Positions 8,056-17,285 are shown, numbered from the stretch's first letter. The stretch is 64,000 nucleotides of DNA from JAGKXC01 sp964554385 (GCA_964554385.1 CAZKOM010000004.1:1-64000), one strand, 5' to 3'. Notes: generated by a model not told the origin, from the sequence alone. A program made the numbers and translations.

Positions 8056-9283
8056 AATTTTCGGGCAATAATATTTCGTTGGCTGTTTCTAATAATTGTC
8101 CAGTAGTTACATCTCTAATAGACTGAACCGTTTCCTGAATTGGTTGTATGTAGCCTTTTTTAATCAAACTTTGTCCCATGTGGATCATCAAACCTGCTCT
8201 ACTTTCGTTGGAAACAATTAGTTGTCCGATGTATTGATTTTTTGCTCTTGACAGTTGTACGGAACCTAAAGACTTCTTACGAAGCTTTTCTAATTCTTTG
8301 AAAATTAAGGAAACCGATTTGTAAATGTACTTCGGTTCGCTGCCAACAAAACAATGGAATAGACCAATCTCATCGAAAGTAGCATATCCACTTTCAACAT
8401 TGTAAGTATATCCATATTTTTCTCGGATTGCCAAATTCAACCGTGAGTTCATCGAGGGTCCACCCAATAAGTGATTGAGTAATAATAAAGACCAACGCTT
8501 TTGATTTTGTAACTCATAGGCATAGCATCCTATCATTGCATAGGCTTGATTAAACTCGGTTTTTTTCTCTAGGGTAAATGGATCTATTTTTCGGAAAGGT
8601 TGCGATGCAATAGGTGAAGCACTTGGTAAAGGGGTTGAACTTGCAGGAAGAAATTTTTCTAAAGTACTGATAACCCGTTCTATAGAAATATTACCCACTA
8701 CCGAAAATACCATATTTTGGAATTGGTAGTGCTTCTTAATGAAGTTTAACAAATCCGTTTGTTCAATTTTATTAACGCTTTCGGGTGTACCCAGAATATT
8801 ATGTGCTAAGGGATGATCTCCAAATATTCGTTCTTGAAATTCGTCATAAATATTTTCTTCTGGAGTATCCAAATACATGTTTATTTCATCGATTATCACT
8901 TTCTTTTCCTTAACCAATTCTTGTGGTGGAATCGTAGATCGAAATACAACATCACACAGAATGTCGATTAATTTGCTATAATGATTGGAAGTACTGGTTC
9001 CATAAATACTGGTTAAATCTTTGGTAGTGAACGCATTAATTTCACCTCCCACACTTTCCATTCGGTTTAAAACGTGGATGGTTTTTCGTGTGGTTGTACC
9101 TTTAAAAAGCATGTGTTCAAGGCAATGAGCCAGGCCTGGTAAATGTTCGTCGTCTTTGCTGCCGGCATTGATAGTAAAACCAGCATGAAATAATTGGGTG
9201 CCTTTTACTCTTAGGTAGGCAATTCGTAAGCCGTTAGGTAAACTTATTATCTGATAGGGGTTTCCTTTTGTGGAAGCTTGCAT
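8015..9283 (-). CDS. M16 family zinc peptidase
   Basis: A 422-residue processing-peptidase-like (pitrilysin, M16) protein. The inverted zinc motif HxxEH is present as HCLEH at residues 53-57, and the downstream acidic ligand region DTPEENIYDEF is intact, so this is a catalytic subunit. The C-terminal half has the second M16 domain with GGPSMNSRLNLAIREKYGYTYNVES. No signal peptide is visible, so it is probably cytoplasmic. The start codon lies 7 nt downstream of a TATTTTTG -7 box. The 3' end overlaps pnuC by 41 bp. Confidence 0.9.
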   Translation of the reverse strand: MQASTKGNPYQIISLPNGLRIAYLRVKGTQLFHAGFTINAGSKDDEHLPGLAHCLEHMLFKGTTTRKTIHVLNRMESVGGEINAFTTKDLTSIYGTSTSNHYSKLIDILCDVVFRSTIPPQELVKEKKVIIDEINMYLDTPEENIYDEFQERIFGDHPLAHNILGTPESVNKIEQTDLLNFIKKHYQFQNMVFSVVGNISIERVISTLEKFLPASSTPLPSASPIASQPFRKIDPFTLEKKTEFNQAYAMIGCYAYELQNQKRWSLLLLNHLLGGPSMNSRLNLAIREKYGYTYNVESGYATFDEIGLFHCFVGSEPKYIYKSVSLIFKELEKLRKKSLGSVQLSRAKNQYIGQLIVSNESRAGLMIHMGQSLIKKGYIQPIQETVQSIRDVTTGQLLETANEILLPENFSSLMYMPDDSDS

Positions 9284-9290
9284 TTACACA

Positions 9291-9320
9291 CAAAAATACC
9301 TTGGATATTCTGTATTTTTG
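9291..9320. promoter_or_regulatory. Divergent -7 boxes for the M16 peptidase and nrnA
   Basis: The 44 bp between the two start codons hold two perfect -7 boxes facing opposite ways. One is TATTTTTG on the minus strand (9291-9298, 7 nt before the peptidase ATG). The other is TATTTTTG on the plus strand (9313-9320, 7 nt before the nrnA ATG). Neither has a well-spaced TTG. Each polymerase footprint would cover the other start site, so the promoters should interfere with one another. Confidence 0.55.
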
Positions 9321-9327
9321 TACAAAC

Positions 9328-10350
9328 ATGTTAACGGATACTACGGCGGCCTTGGTGGCCAATATTGAGGCGGGTTTATATAAAAATGTTGTAATCACAA
9401 CGCACCACAAACCGGATGGAGATGCTATGGGATCTTCGTTAGGATTGTGTGGGTTTTTGCGTACGAAAATTGATACAGTTAGCGTTGTCACACCTACCGA
9501 TTACTCGGAGAATTTGTTTTGGTTACCCGGAAATGGAGAAGTTATTGAATGGGAACGGAACGAAGCTGAGGCCAAAGCCCTTGTTGAATCCGCTGATTTA
9601 ATATTTTGTTTGGATTTTAATCGATTGTCTAGGATTAATCAAATGGGTGAACTAATTGCCCAATTGACCTGCGATAAAGTGATGATAGACCATCATTTAG
9701 AGCCTGAAGGATTTGAGAAATTCACTTTTTGGAATTCTCGAGCATCCTCTACTTGTGAGTTGGTGTATCGTTGGATTGAACACTATTTTGGATCGGTACA
9801 TGTGGATGCAGATACAGCTACTTGTTTGTACACCGGATTAATGACGGATACAGGTAATTTTCAGCATAACAATACCACCCCCGATACTCTAAGATTAGCT
9901 GCGGATTTAATGGAATTAGGCGCAAATCATTTGGATATTCACGCTAGAATATATGATGTGTTTAGCGTAAGCAGAAGTAGATTGTTTGGGTACTCATTGT
10001 ACAAAAAGATGGAAGTGATTCCGGATTGTAGGACAGCCTTGATTTATCTATCGGCCGATGAATTAAAAGAATTTGATGTTAAAACCGGTGATACCGAAGG
10101 GCTAGTCAATTTTGGTTTGGGATTGAAAGATATCGTACTAAGTGTTTTGATAATTGATAGAACAGAACGAGTAAAAATGTCTTTTAGAAGCAAAGGGGAT
10201 TTTGCTGTTAATGAATTTTCCGGAAAATATTTTCACGGTGGCGGACATAAAAATGCTGCAGGCGGACAAAGTGAAGATACGTTGGAGAATACGGTTGCAT
10301 TATTTAAAGAGAAAATTCAATTGTATAAAAATGAATTACAAGCTATTTAA
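9328..10350 (+). CDS. nrnA: Bifunctional oligoribonuclease/PAP phosphatase NrnA
   Basis: DHH/DHHA1 phosphoesterase (340 residues) that degrades nanoRNA and may dephosphorylate pAp. Metal-binding motifs are seen in order: THHKPDGDAMGSS near residue 25, FCLDFNRLSR near 90, MIDHHLEP (the DHH motif) near 120, then FTGLMTDTGNF-like LYTGLMTDTGNFQH near 170, and the DHHA1 signature GKYFHGGGHKNAAGG near 305-320. I chose ATG 9328 over the frame opening at 9268, since the added residues (MWKLAFTHKN) overlap the divergent promoter. It overlaps the next gene by 20 bp, which suggests translational coupling. Confidence 0.93.
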   Translation: MLTDTTAALVANIEAGLYKNVVITTHHKPDGDAMGSSLGLCGFLRTKIDTVSVVTPTDYSENLFWLPGNGEVIEWERNEAEAKALVESADLIFCLDFNRLSRINQMGELIAQLTCDKVMIDHHLEPEGFEKFTFWNSRASSTCELVYRWIEHYFGSVHVDADTATCLYTGLMTDTGNFQHNNTTPDTLRLAADLMELGANHLDIHARIYDVFSVSRSRLFGYSLYKKMEVIPDCRTALIYLSADELKEFDVKTGDTEGLVNFGLGLKDIVLSVLIIDRTERVKMSFRSKGDFAVNEFSGKYFHGGGHKNAAGGQSEDTLENTVALFKEKIQLYKNELQAI

Positions 10351-11266
10351 ACCCATTCAGATTGCCAGTTTTGGAGTAATTGCTAGTGTTTTACTGTGGC
10401 AGTTATCGGCGTGCAATTCAAATAAAAAAACCTCGGGTGGAACCGAATATAAATTCATTCAGGGCAAGGAATTAGATAGCATGTATGGTCCAAACCATAT
10501 GATTTTGATGAAGCATTTGGTTTTAGGGCCAGACGGTGACACACTTCAAAATGGTTTTGCTTCAGACTCAATGGAAGAAATTCCCTATCCTGTAGCAGCA
10601 AATTCTGATATTAAAGAAGTATTGCAAAAAATGTCGCCCGAAAGTACCGTTGAAATCTACATACCTACCGATTCATTAAAGCTAAGAATGCCAGGTAATC
10701 CTAAGATTGAAGCCTTATCTAGCGGTAAACGTGTAACTTTTTTAATAAAGGTTTTTAAAGTGCTGGATTTCGCTGAATACGACACCTATCGCAACACCAA
10801 AATGTTAACCCGAATCATGGCCGAAAATAAATTCATCGATAATTATGCGGCTAATCACGGTGGAGGTTGGTTGTTGGACTCAAGCAGGATGATTAAATTC
10901 AGAATAAGTTCTGGTAATGAGACGGCTCAGAAACAGTCGATTGAGTATTTGAAATCGTACAGCGACTTATTGAAAAATGCTCCGATTCACAAAGGGAATT
11001 CCATTTCTTTTGATTGTGAGGTAAGTACTTTGGATGGGATTCCAATTGTTAATTCAGTAATGGAAGGTAGAAAGTATAAGGCAATTTATGATGAGCAGTT
11101 CTTTGATATTCCTGCATTAAATACGTTGCCCTTTTATGTTCCTTCTAACTTGAAAGCTGAGTTTTTAGTTACATCAGGAGATGGTTTTGGCGCAGCGGGA
11201 CGAGTGGGTATTCCATCGTATGCACCATTGCGAGTGCTGATTTTTAATGTCGAAAAAATTAAGTAA
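10331..11266 (+). CDS. FKBP-like lipoprotein (GldI-like position)
   Basis: A 311-residue predicted lipoprotein: a hydrophobic segment IASFGVIASVLLWQLSAC ends in a lipobox with Cys at residue 28. The C-terminus (GFGAAGRVGIPSYAPLRVLIFNVEKIK) matches the end of an FKBP peptidyl-prolyl isomerase domain, and STVEIYIPTDSLKLRMPG plus VTFLIKVFKVLDF looks like an earlier FKBP half. Several FKBP active-site aromatics are not evident, so catalysis is doubtful. In Flavobacteria a lipoprotein isomerase (GldI) is often encoded beside the DHH phosphoesterase; position supports a related role. The start ATG 10331 overlaps nrnA by 20 bp. Confidence 0.65.
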   Translation: MNYKLFKPIQIASFGVIASVLLWQLSACNSNKKTSGGTEYKFIQGKELDSMYGPNHMILMKHLVLGPDGDTLQNGFASDSMEEIPYPVAANSDIKEVLQKMSPESTVEIYIPTDSLKLRMPGNPKIEALSSGKRVTFLIKVFKVLDFAEYDTYRNTKMLTRIMAENKFIDNYAANHGGGWLLDSSRMIKFRISSGNETAQKQSIEYLKSYSDLLKNAPIHKGNSISFDCEVSTLDGIPIVNSVMEGRKYKAIYDEQFFDIPALNTLPFYVPSNLKAEFLVTSGDGFGAAGRVGIPSYAPLRVLIFNVEKIK

Positions 11267-11273
11267 ACAGTTC

Positions 11274-12320
11274 ATGAAAAATATAGTAATCACGGGTGGT
11301 GCTGGTTTTATTGGTAGCCACGTTGTTCGAAGAATGGTAGCCAATCACCCCGATTTGCACATTATTAATGTTGATGCTCTAACCTATGCCGGGAACTTAG
11401 AGAATCTAAAAGATATAGAGGGTCAGCCCAATTACGAATTTGTTAAATTAGATATCACCGATGGTGCTGCTGTTGAAGCGTTGTTTTCTAGTAGAAAAAT
11501 ACATGGAGTTATACATTTGGCAGCCGAAAGTCATGTAGATCGAAGTATTACCAACCCATTGGATTTTGTAATGACAAACGTGGTTGGAACCGTGATTTTG
11601 TTGAATGCATTTAAAGCCTATGGCGATGCAGAAAACGGTAGATTTTATCATGTTAGTACAGACGAAGTATATGGTACTCTTGGAGATGAAGGGAAGTTTA
11701 CCGAAACAACCCCCTATGACCCAAACTCTCCGTACAGTGCTTCTAAAGCATCCAGCGATCACTTTGTGCGTGCTTATCACGAAACCTATAAATTACCAGT
11801 AGTTATTAGTAATTGCAGTAATAATTATGGCAGCCATCAGTTTCCTGAGAAGTTAATTCCTTTGATGATTCATAATATCACTCATAATAAACCGTTACCC
11901 GTTTATGGTAAAGGAGAGAATATTAGGGATTGGTTATGGGTAGAAGATCATGCTAGAGCTATTGAACTTATTTATTTTAATGGTGTTAATGGCGAAACCT
12001 ACAATATCGGCGGGAATAACGAATGGAAAAACATTGATCTAGTTCACAAATTATGTGAAATAATGGATAGAAAGTTAGGTCGGAATTCGGGTGAATCGGC
12101 GAAATTAATAACCTATGTTACCGACAGAAAAGGTCATGATTTCCGATATGCAATTGATGCATCTAAATTAGAAAACGAACTTGGTTGGTCGCCTTCCGTT
12201 GCTTTCGATCAGGGCTTTGAGAAGACCATCGACTGGTATTTAGAAAATACGGAGTGGTTATCTCGAGTTACTAGTGGCGCCTACTCAGAATATTATTCGG
12301 CCATGTATACCAATCGATAA
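11274..12320 (+). CDS. rfbB: dTDP-glucose 4,6-dehydratase
   Basis: Short-chain dehydrogenase/reductase (348 residues) that converts dTDP-glucose to dTDP-4-keto-6-deoxyglucose, the entry to rhamnose and other deoxysugars for surface polysaccharides. NAD-binding GGAGFIGSHVV lies at the N-terminus. The catalytic region has STDEVYGTLG (residues near 130) and YxxxK as YSASK near 155, followed by SNCSNNYGSHQFPEKLIPLM. NIRDWLWVEDHARAI is the substrate-binding segment. ATG 11274 was chosen because MKNIVITGG is the family start. The other dTDP-rhamnose genes (rfbA, rfbC, rfbD) are not in the window. Confidence 0.95.
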   Translation: MKNIVITGGAGFIGSHVVRRMVANHPDLHIINVDALTYAGNLENLKDIEGQPNYEFVKLDITDGAAVEALFSSRKIHGVIHLAAESHVDRSITNPLDFVMTNVVGTVILLNAFKAYGDAENGRFYHVSTDEVYGTLGDEGKFTETTPYDPNSPYSASKASSDHFVRAYHETYKLPVVISNCSNNYGSHQFPEKLIPLMIHNITHNKPLPVYGKGENIRDWLWVEDHARAIELIYFNGVNGETYNIGGNNEWKNIDLVHKLCEIMDRKLGRNSGESAKLITYVTDRKGHDFRYAIDASKLENELGWSPSVAFDQGFEKTIDWYLENTEWLSRVTSGAYSEYYSAMYTNR

Positions 12321-12324
12321 AATC

Positions 12325-13821
12325 ATGTCACAATTTCGAATATATAACACAATAACCCGCACGATAGAAGCATTTAGTAGCATTAACCCAGGACATGTTG
12401 GAATGTATGTTTGTGGACCCACTGTATATGGACCTCCGCATTTAGGACATGTTCGGGGACCGGTTGTGTTTGATGTTACCCGCAGGTATTTGCAGCATTT
12501 AGGCTACAAGGTGAGATTTGTTCGAAACATTACAGATGTTGGACACTTAGTTGGGGATGCCGATGAGGGTGAGGATAAATTATCAAAGCAGGCAAAAGTG
12601 GAGCAGTTAGAGCCTATGGAGATAGCTCAATTGTACACCGATGCTTACAATAAAGTGTTGGATGCAATAAATGTTTTACGTCCGAGCATAGAGCCAAGAG
12701 CTACAGGCCATATTATTGAGCAAATTGAGATGATTCAAGCCATCATCGATAAAGGTTTGGCTTATGAAGTGAACGGGTCTGTATATTTTGATGTTGAAGC
12801 GTATAACAAAGTTAAAGTTTATGGGATCTTAAGTGGACGTGTGTTAGAGGACTTGCAGGCCGGTGCAGGAAATCAAAGCAGGCAATTAGAGGGACAGGAT
12901 GAAAAAAGGCATCCGAATGACTTTGCGTTATGGAAAAAAGCCACGCCAGAACACATCATGCAATGGACAAGTCCTTGGGGTAAAGGCTTCCCTGGATGGC
13001 ATATTGAATGTAGCGCAATGAGTGCAAAGTATTTGGGCGAACAGTTTGATATTCATGGAGGTGGAATGGATTTGCTTTTCCCACATCACGAATGTGAAAT
13101 TGCACAAAGTACGGCAGCACATAATCATCAGCCTGCGAGATTTTGGATACACCATAATATGATAACCATTAATGGTCAGAAAATGGCTAAAAGTTTAAAT
13201 AACGGGATTATGGTGGAGCAATTGTTTAGCGGTAATCATCCATTGTTACAACAGGCATTTTCACCTATGACATTGCGGTTTTTTGTGTTGCAAGCACATT
13301 ATAGAGGAACCTTAGATTTTAGCAATGAAGCACTGTTGGCCTCTCAAAAAGGATGGCAACGATTGCAAGCAGCGATTTCATTATTGTCGTCGCTTAGAAC
13401 CACTGAGAACACTTCTAATGATACATCCGAGGATTGGTTAATTGCTCAAGATTTAGAGGATAATATTTTTAATAGTTTAAATGACGATTTGAATACCCCT
13501 CAAGTAATCGCTCAACTGTTTGAATTATCAAGAAGAATTAATTTGGTGAATGACGGAAAAGCGAAAATCACTGAGGCTACGAAAGTCCATTTTATTCGTT
13601 TGTGGGAAACGGTAGGATTAGGAATATTAGGATTGTTGATCGAATCTGCTGCTGGTGACGATTCTGCTTTGTCTGATGCTATGGATATATTGCTGGGATT
13701 GCGTTCTAAGGCTAAAGCGGATAAAAATTGGGCTTTAAGCGATGAAATTCGTGATGCACTGAAAGATAAAGGTTTTGAAATAAAAGACGGTAAAGAAGGA
13801 AGTACTTGGTTTAAAAATTAA
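12325..13821 (+). CDS. cysS: Cysteinyl-tRNA synthetase
   Basis: Class I aminoacyl-tRNA synthetase (498 residues) charging tRNA-Cys. The signature regions are present: MYVCGPTVYGPPHLGHVRGP (zinc Cys and the HIGH-type PHLGH), WHIECSAMS and FPHHECEIAQ (zinc ligands), and KMAKSLNN (KMSKS loop). A DALR-type helical C-terminus ends with KDKGFEIKDGKEGSTWF. ATG 12325 (MSQFRIYNT) follows rfbB by 4 nt, which points to a shared transcript. Confidence 0.96.
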   Translation: MSQFRIYNTITRTIEAFSSINPGHVGMYVCGPTVYGPPHLGHVRGPVVFDVTRRYLQHLGYKVRFVRNITDVGHLVGDADEGEDKLSKQAKVEQLEPMEIAQLYTDAYNKVLDAINVLRPSIEPRATGHIIEQIEMIQAIIDKGLAYEVNGSVYFDVEAYNKVKVYGILSGRVLEDLQAGAGNQSRQLEGQDEKRHPNDFALWKKATPEHIMQWTSPWGKGFPGWHIECSAMSAKYLGEQFDIHGGGMDLLFPHHECEIAQSTAAHNHQPARFWIHHNMITINGQKMAKSLNNGIMVEQLFSGNHPLLQQAFSPMTLRFFVLQAHYRGTLDFSNEALLASQKGWQRLQAAISLLSSLRTTENTSNDTSEDWLIAQDLEDNIFNSLNDDLNTPQVIAQLFELSRRINLVNDGKAKITEATKVHFIRLWETVGLGILGLLIESAAGDDSALSDAMDILLGLRSKAKADKNWALSDEIRDALKDKGFEIKDGKEGSTWFKN

Positions 13822-13842
13822 TTGATTTAATAACAATTATTT

Positions 13843-14535
13843 ATGCCTGGTCACTTTACCTTTTACTCAAATACCATTAGTGGGGATGTTGCTTTGTTCG
13901 ATGAAACTGAATTTAAGCACGCGATACAAGTATTGCGGTATCAGATGGGTAGTATTATTTCCTTCACGGACGGAATGGGCGCACTGTATGAAGCAACGAT
14001 AAATTCTATCGGTAAACGCGATTTTTCGGCTAAAATCGGTTCAAAGACCGTTGTAGAACCGCTTCCTTCAATAATTCTAGCAATGGGAATATTGAAATCC
14101 AGTGATAGAATGGAGTGGGCTTTGGAAAAGTGTACGGAATTAGGGGTAAGTGAATTTTGGTTTTTAAAAACAAAAAATTCAGAACGTTCTCATTTAAACT
14201 TAGATCGATTGAAAAAGGTTGCTATTTCTGCTATGAAGCAGTCGCATTCGGCCTATTTGCCCCAATTGAAATCTCTAAATTTTGAGGAAGCTGTCCAATT
14301 ATCTGAGGGGATATCCAACAACAAGTACATTGCATATTGTGGCGATTTTGATAGTAAGCCCATTCGAAATTCAGAGATTCCAGCGGTGTTTTTTGTAGGA
14401 CCGGAAGGTGATTTTACAGAATCAGAGTATCAGGTTGCGGTGAAAAGTGGATTTGTTGGAACAGGTTTAGGACCTTCAATTTTGAGATCAGAAACTGCAT
14501 CCGTAGCGGTCTTATCCGCCTTGCGTTTGAAATAA
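13843..14535 (+). CDS. rsmE: 16S rRNA m3U1498 methyltransferase RsmE
   Basis: A SPOUT-class methyltransferase (230 residues) that methylates N3 of U1498 in 16S rRNA. The N-terminal PUA-like domain has FDETEFKHAIQVLRYQMG, and the knot domain shows MGILKSSDRMEWALEKCTELGV, FVGPEGDFTESEY and GLGPSILRSETASVAVLSAL at the C-terminus, the SAM-binding trefoil knot. Length is normal. It follows cysS by 21 nt and precedes purD by 15 nt. A -7 box for purD lies in that short gap. Confidence 0.93.
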   Translation: MPGHFTFYSNTISGDVALFDETEFKHAIQVLRYQMGSIISFTDGMGALYEATINSIGKRDFSAKIGSKTVVEPLPSIILAMGILKSSDRMEWALEKCTELGVSEFWFLKTKNSERSHLNLDRLKKVAISAMKQSHSAYLPQLKSLNFEEAVQLSEGISNNKYIAYCGDFDSKPIRNSEIPAVFFVGPEGDFTESEYQVAVKSGFVGTGLGPSILRSETASVAVLSALRLK

Positions 14536-14537
14536 AT

Positions 14538-14545
14538 TATCTTTG
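14538..14545 (+). promoter_or_regulatory. -7 box in front of purD
   Basis: TATCTTTG is a perfect TAnnTTTG, ending 5 nt before the GTG start of purD. A TTG at 14521-14523 lies only 14 nt upstream, shorter than usual. If the box is used, transcription would begin at or next to the start codon, giving a leaderless message. Confidence 0.45.
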
Positions 14546-14550
14546 TAGCT

Positions 14551-15849
14551 GTGAATATACTTTTGTTAGGTTCTGGAGGCAGAGAACATGCCTTTGCTTA
14601 TAAAATTTGTCAGTCTGAAAGTGTGTCAAAACTCTTTATTGCACCAGGCAATGCTGGAACTGCAATGTTGGGAGAAAATGTATCCTTAAATCCTACTGAT
14701 TTATCTGCTGTTTATGCTTTTTGCAAGCAGGAGCATATTGATTTACTTATCCCAGGTAATGAAGATCCTCTGGTTGCGGGTTTGGTTGATTATATTTCCG
14801 AAAAGTCAGTGGAGGATGGAATAAATATCCGTGTTGCTGGACCCAGTAAATGGTGCGCACAATTGGAGTGATCTAAGGATTTCGCGAAAGCGTTTATGCA
14901 ACGAAATGGAATACCAACAGCACGTTATGAGTCGTTTGGAGCACATAATTTATCGCAAGCATATTCGTTTTTAGAAACATTAAGTCCGCCCTATGTGCTA
15001 AAGGCCGATGGGTTGGCGGCTGGTAAAGGGGTTATTATAACAGAATCTTTACTAGAGGCTAAAGAGGCACTTGCAGAAATGACCCAACAAGGTAAATTTG
15101 GCAAAGCCGGTGAGGTAGTGGTGATAGAAGAGTTTTTAAAGGGAATAGAGTTAAGTGTTTTTGTGGTAAGTGATGGAAATACATGGCAATTATTAGCTTC
15201 GGCTAAGGATTACAAAAGAATTGGGGATGGAGATACCGGATTGAATACAGGCGGTATGGGGGCAATTTCTCCGGTGCCTTTTGCCGATGAGGAGTTCATG
15301 AAAAAAGTAGTGGATCGGATAGTGGAGCCAACATTTAGCGGATTGAAGAATGAAGGTCATCCTTACAAAGGGTTTCTATTTGTAGGATTGATGAATGTAG
15401 ACGGAGATCCTATGGTGATTGAATATAATGTTCGAATGGGTGATCCCGAGACAGAAGCCATTTTTCCACGATTGGACTCGTCATTATTGGACTTATTGCA
15501 TTGCATTGCAACTGAAAATTTGCACAACTACAAAGTAGTATTAAACGCTTCAACGGCAGCTACCTTGTTTTTGGTTTCTGCAGGATACCCCGGAGATATT
15601 GAAAAAGGTAAAGCAATCACATTACCGGTTGAAAAGGATGAATTACTGCACGAACAATGGATATTTCATGCAGGAACAGCTATCAAAAATGGTGAATTAG
15701 TAACTAACGGGGGAAGAGTAATTGCGGTTACTTCGTTGGGTGACTCAATTGTATCGGCATTAGACCGATCCAATGAATTGGCTTCTAAGATTCAATTTGA
15801 AGGTAAATATCAGCGAAGTGATATAGGATTAGATTTACTTAGAAAGTAG
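14551..15849 (+). pseudogene. purD: Phosphoribosylamine--glycine ligase, interrupted by in-frame TGA
   Basis: PurD (GARS) joins phosphoribosylamine and glycine in de novo purine synthesis. The GTG-started frame encodes the N-terminal domain (NILLLGSGGREHAFAYKI, APGNAGTA, GNEDPLVAGL) up to codon 106, then TGA at 14869-14871. The same frame resumes at once with SKDFAKAFMQRNGIPTARY, the ATP-grasp domain (LKADGLAAGKGVII, NTGGMGAISP, EYNVRMGDPETEA) and the normal C-terminus. The family has LEGSKDFAK at this site, so a GGA glycine codon has become TGA by one G-to-T change. Without the stop the protein would be 432 residues, normal for PurD. ATG 14896 could start a 317-residue fragment. Confidence 0.9.
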
Positions 15850-15869
15850 AAAGATTATTCAATTATAGT

Positions 15870-16484
15870 ATGTCCAATAATCAATATACCCCCTACGATT
15901 CAATTTTAAGGTCTAAAATGAAAAGTCCAATAAGGAAAGTATTAGGCTATTTCTTACAGGGATTATTGGTGGTAATTCCCATTGGAGCAACGGTAGGTGT
16001 TTTGGTTTGGTTGTATCGAGGAATTCAATCGTGGTTGGATTTAGGTCATGTGAGCTGGGGTGCATTTGGAATATATATAGTTATTGGATTTGGGATAATT
16101 TTATTGGTTGGAGTATTTACTAAGGGGGTAATTGCTCAGCAGATTATGGAATTTTTTGAGGGAATTATTGAAAAGGCTCCAGGATTGAATTTAATTTTTG
16201 GTACCACCAAAGACTTAACCCATGCTTTTGTAGGAGAAAAGAAAAAATTTAATAAACCCGTAGTAGTAGAAATCTCTGCGGGTTTATATCGAATGGGATT
16301 CATGACCCAAACATCCTTGGATGCTATTGAGATGCCCGATTATGTTTCAGTATACTTGCCATATAGTTATGCATTTTCGGGTGAGATGGTAATCATTCAT
16401 AAGGATAAAATACGTCGATTGGATTTAGAAGGATCCGATGTGACCAAATTTGTGCTCAGTGGCGGTGCTGCAGAGTTAAAATAA
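15870..16484 (+). CDS. DUF502 family membrane protein
   Basis: A 204-residue integral membrane protein of the DUF502 family. Two strong hydrophobic segments, FLQGLLVVIPIGATVGVLVWL (near residues 28-48) and YIVIGFGIILLVGVFT (near 68-83), are followed by a soluble part with APGLNLIFGTTKDLTHAF and VVVEISAGLYRMGFMTQ, typical of the family. Function is unknown. It follows purD by 20 nt. A weak hairpin near 16484-16500 after the stop may attenuate transcription into exbB, but it is not convincing. Confidence 0.8.
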   Translation: MSNNQYTPYDSILRSKMKSPIRKVLGYFLQGLLVVIPIGATVGVLVWLYRGIQSWLDLGHVSWGAFGIYIVIGFGIILLVGVFTKGVIAQQIMEFFEGIIEKAPGLNLIFGTTKDLTHAFVGEKKKFNKPVVVEISAGLYRMGFMTQTSLDAIEMPDYVSVYLPYSYAFSGEMVIIHKDKIRRLDLEGSDVTKFVLSGGAAELK

Positions 16485-16555
16485 TCCCGAGAATGGGGAT
16501 AATTTTTCGGATGATTAAACGTTGATTTATCAACCACTACATTTAATTTGAATTT

Positions 16556-17275
16556 ATGTTGCTTTCATTATTAACATTGCTACAAACCGCGGGAACCAAT
16601 GTGGATCCAGCAGCGGCAGCTCAACAACAACAACAGGCTGCTAAAGTTGCCGAAGAAGGAATTCCCATGTTATCGATCATGGTTAAAGGTGGATTCGTAA
16701 TGGGTTTATTGGCCGTGTGCGTATTGTTAACCATTTATTTTATCATCGAACGATTTATTTATATCAATAATCGCTCGAAGATTGATCTTACCTTGGTTAG
16801 TGCGATCAAGGATAATTTGAAAGAAAACCGATTTGATTCTGCTTATCAGTTGTGTGCCAGAACCAATACAGCACAAGCACAAATGATGGCTACAGGATTA
16901 AATTTATTGGGTGCGAATTTGCGTGAAATAGAAAGTGCCATGGAGACCAGAGCTAATATTGAATTGAGTGCCATGGAAGGCAACTTGTCTTATTTAAGTC
17001 TTATTGCTCGTATTGCACCGATGTTGGGATTTGTGGGAACCATTTGGGGGGTAATTAATATTTTCTATACTGTTGCCCAGGTGGGTGGTTTAGAGATTGG
17101 TGCCATTGCCGATGGTTTGTATATTAAGTTAGTAACCAGTTTTGCGGGTTTGTTGGTGGGTATAATCTCTTTCTTTGGCTATCAATTGTTTATGCGTAAG
17201 ATTGATAAGTTTGCTGAAAGATTGCAGGAGCAATCATTGCAGTTGATGGAATTACTTACTAAGTCTAACCATTAA
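16556..17275 (+). CDS. exbB: MotA/TolQ/ExbB proton channel family protein
   Basis: A 239-residue inner membrane proton-channel subunit. A Gln/Ala-rich periplasmic N-terminus is followed by three hydrophobic segments: GGFVMGLLAVCVLLTIYFIIERF near residue 45, LIARIAPMLGFVGTIWGVINIF near 150, and SFAGLLVGIISFFGYQLF near 205. The second carries the conserved pore region LGFxGTIxG. Together with the ExbD encoded next, it should form the proton-motive-force motor that powers TonB or Tol-type outer membrane processes. No tonB is in the window. It starts the exbB-exbD pair, 10 nt apart. Confidence 0.9.
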   Translation: MLLSLLTLLQTAGTNVDPAAAAQQQQQAAKVAEEGIPMLSIMVKGGFVMGLLAVCVLLTIYFIIERFIYINNRSKIDLTLVSAIKDNLKENRFDSAYQLCARTNTAQAQMMATGLNLLGANLREIESAMETRANIELSAMEGNLSYLSLIARIAPMLGFVGTIWGVINIFYTVAQVGGLEIGAIADGLYIKLVTSFAGLLVGIISFFGYQLFMRKIDKFAERLQEQSLQLMELLTKSNH

Positions 17276-17285
17276 TTTTTAAACT

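Noticed and set aside
14551..14896. Idea that UGA is read as glycine throughout this genome
   Set aside because: Other genes (for example comF at 24034-24753) end in TGA, so a general code change is not supported; one lesion or an error is more likely.
16484..16505. Hairpin ATCCC...GGGAT followed by ATTTTT after the DUF502 gene
   Set aside because: The stem is only 5 bp and the T run is short; not enough for a terminator call.
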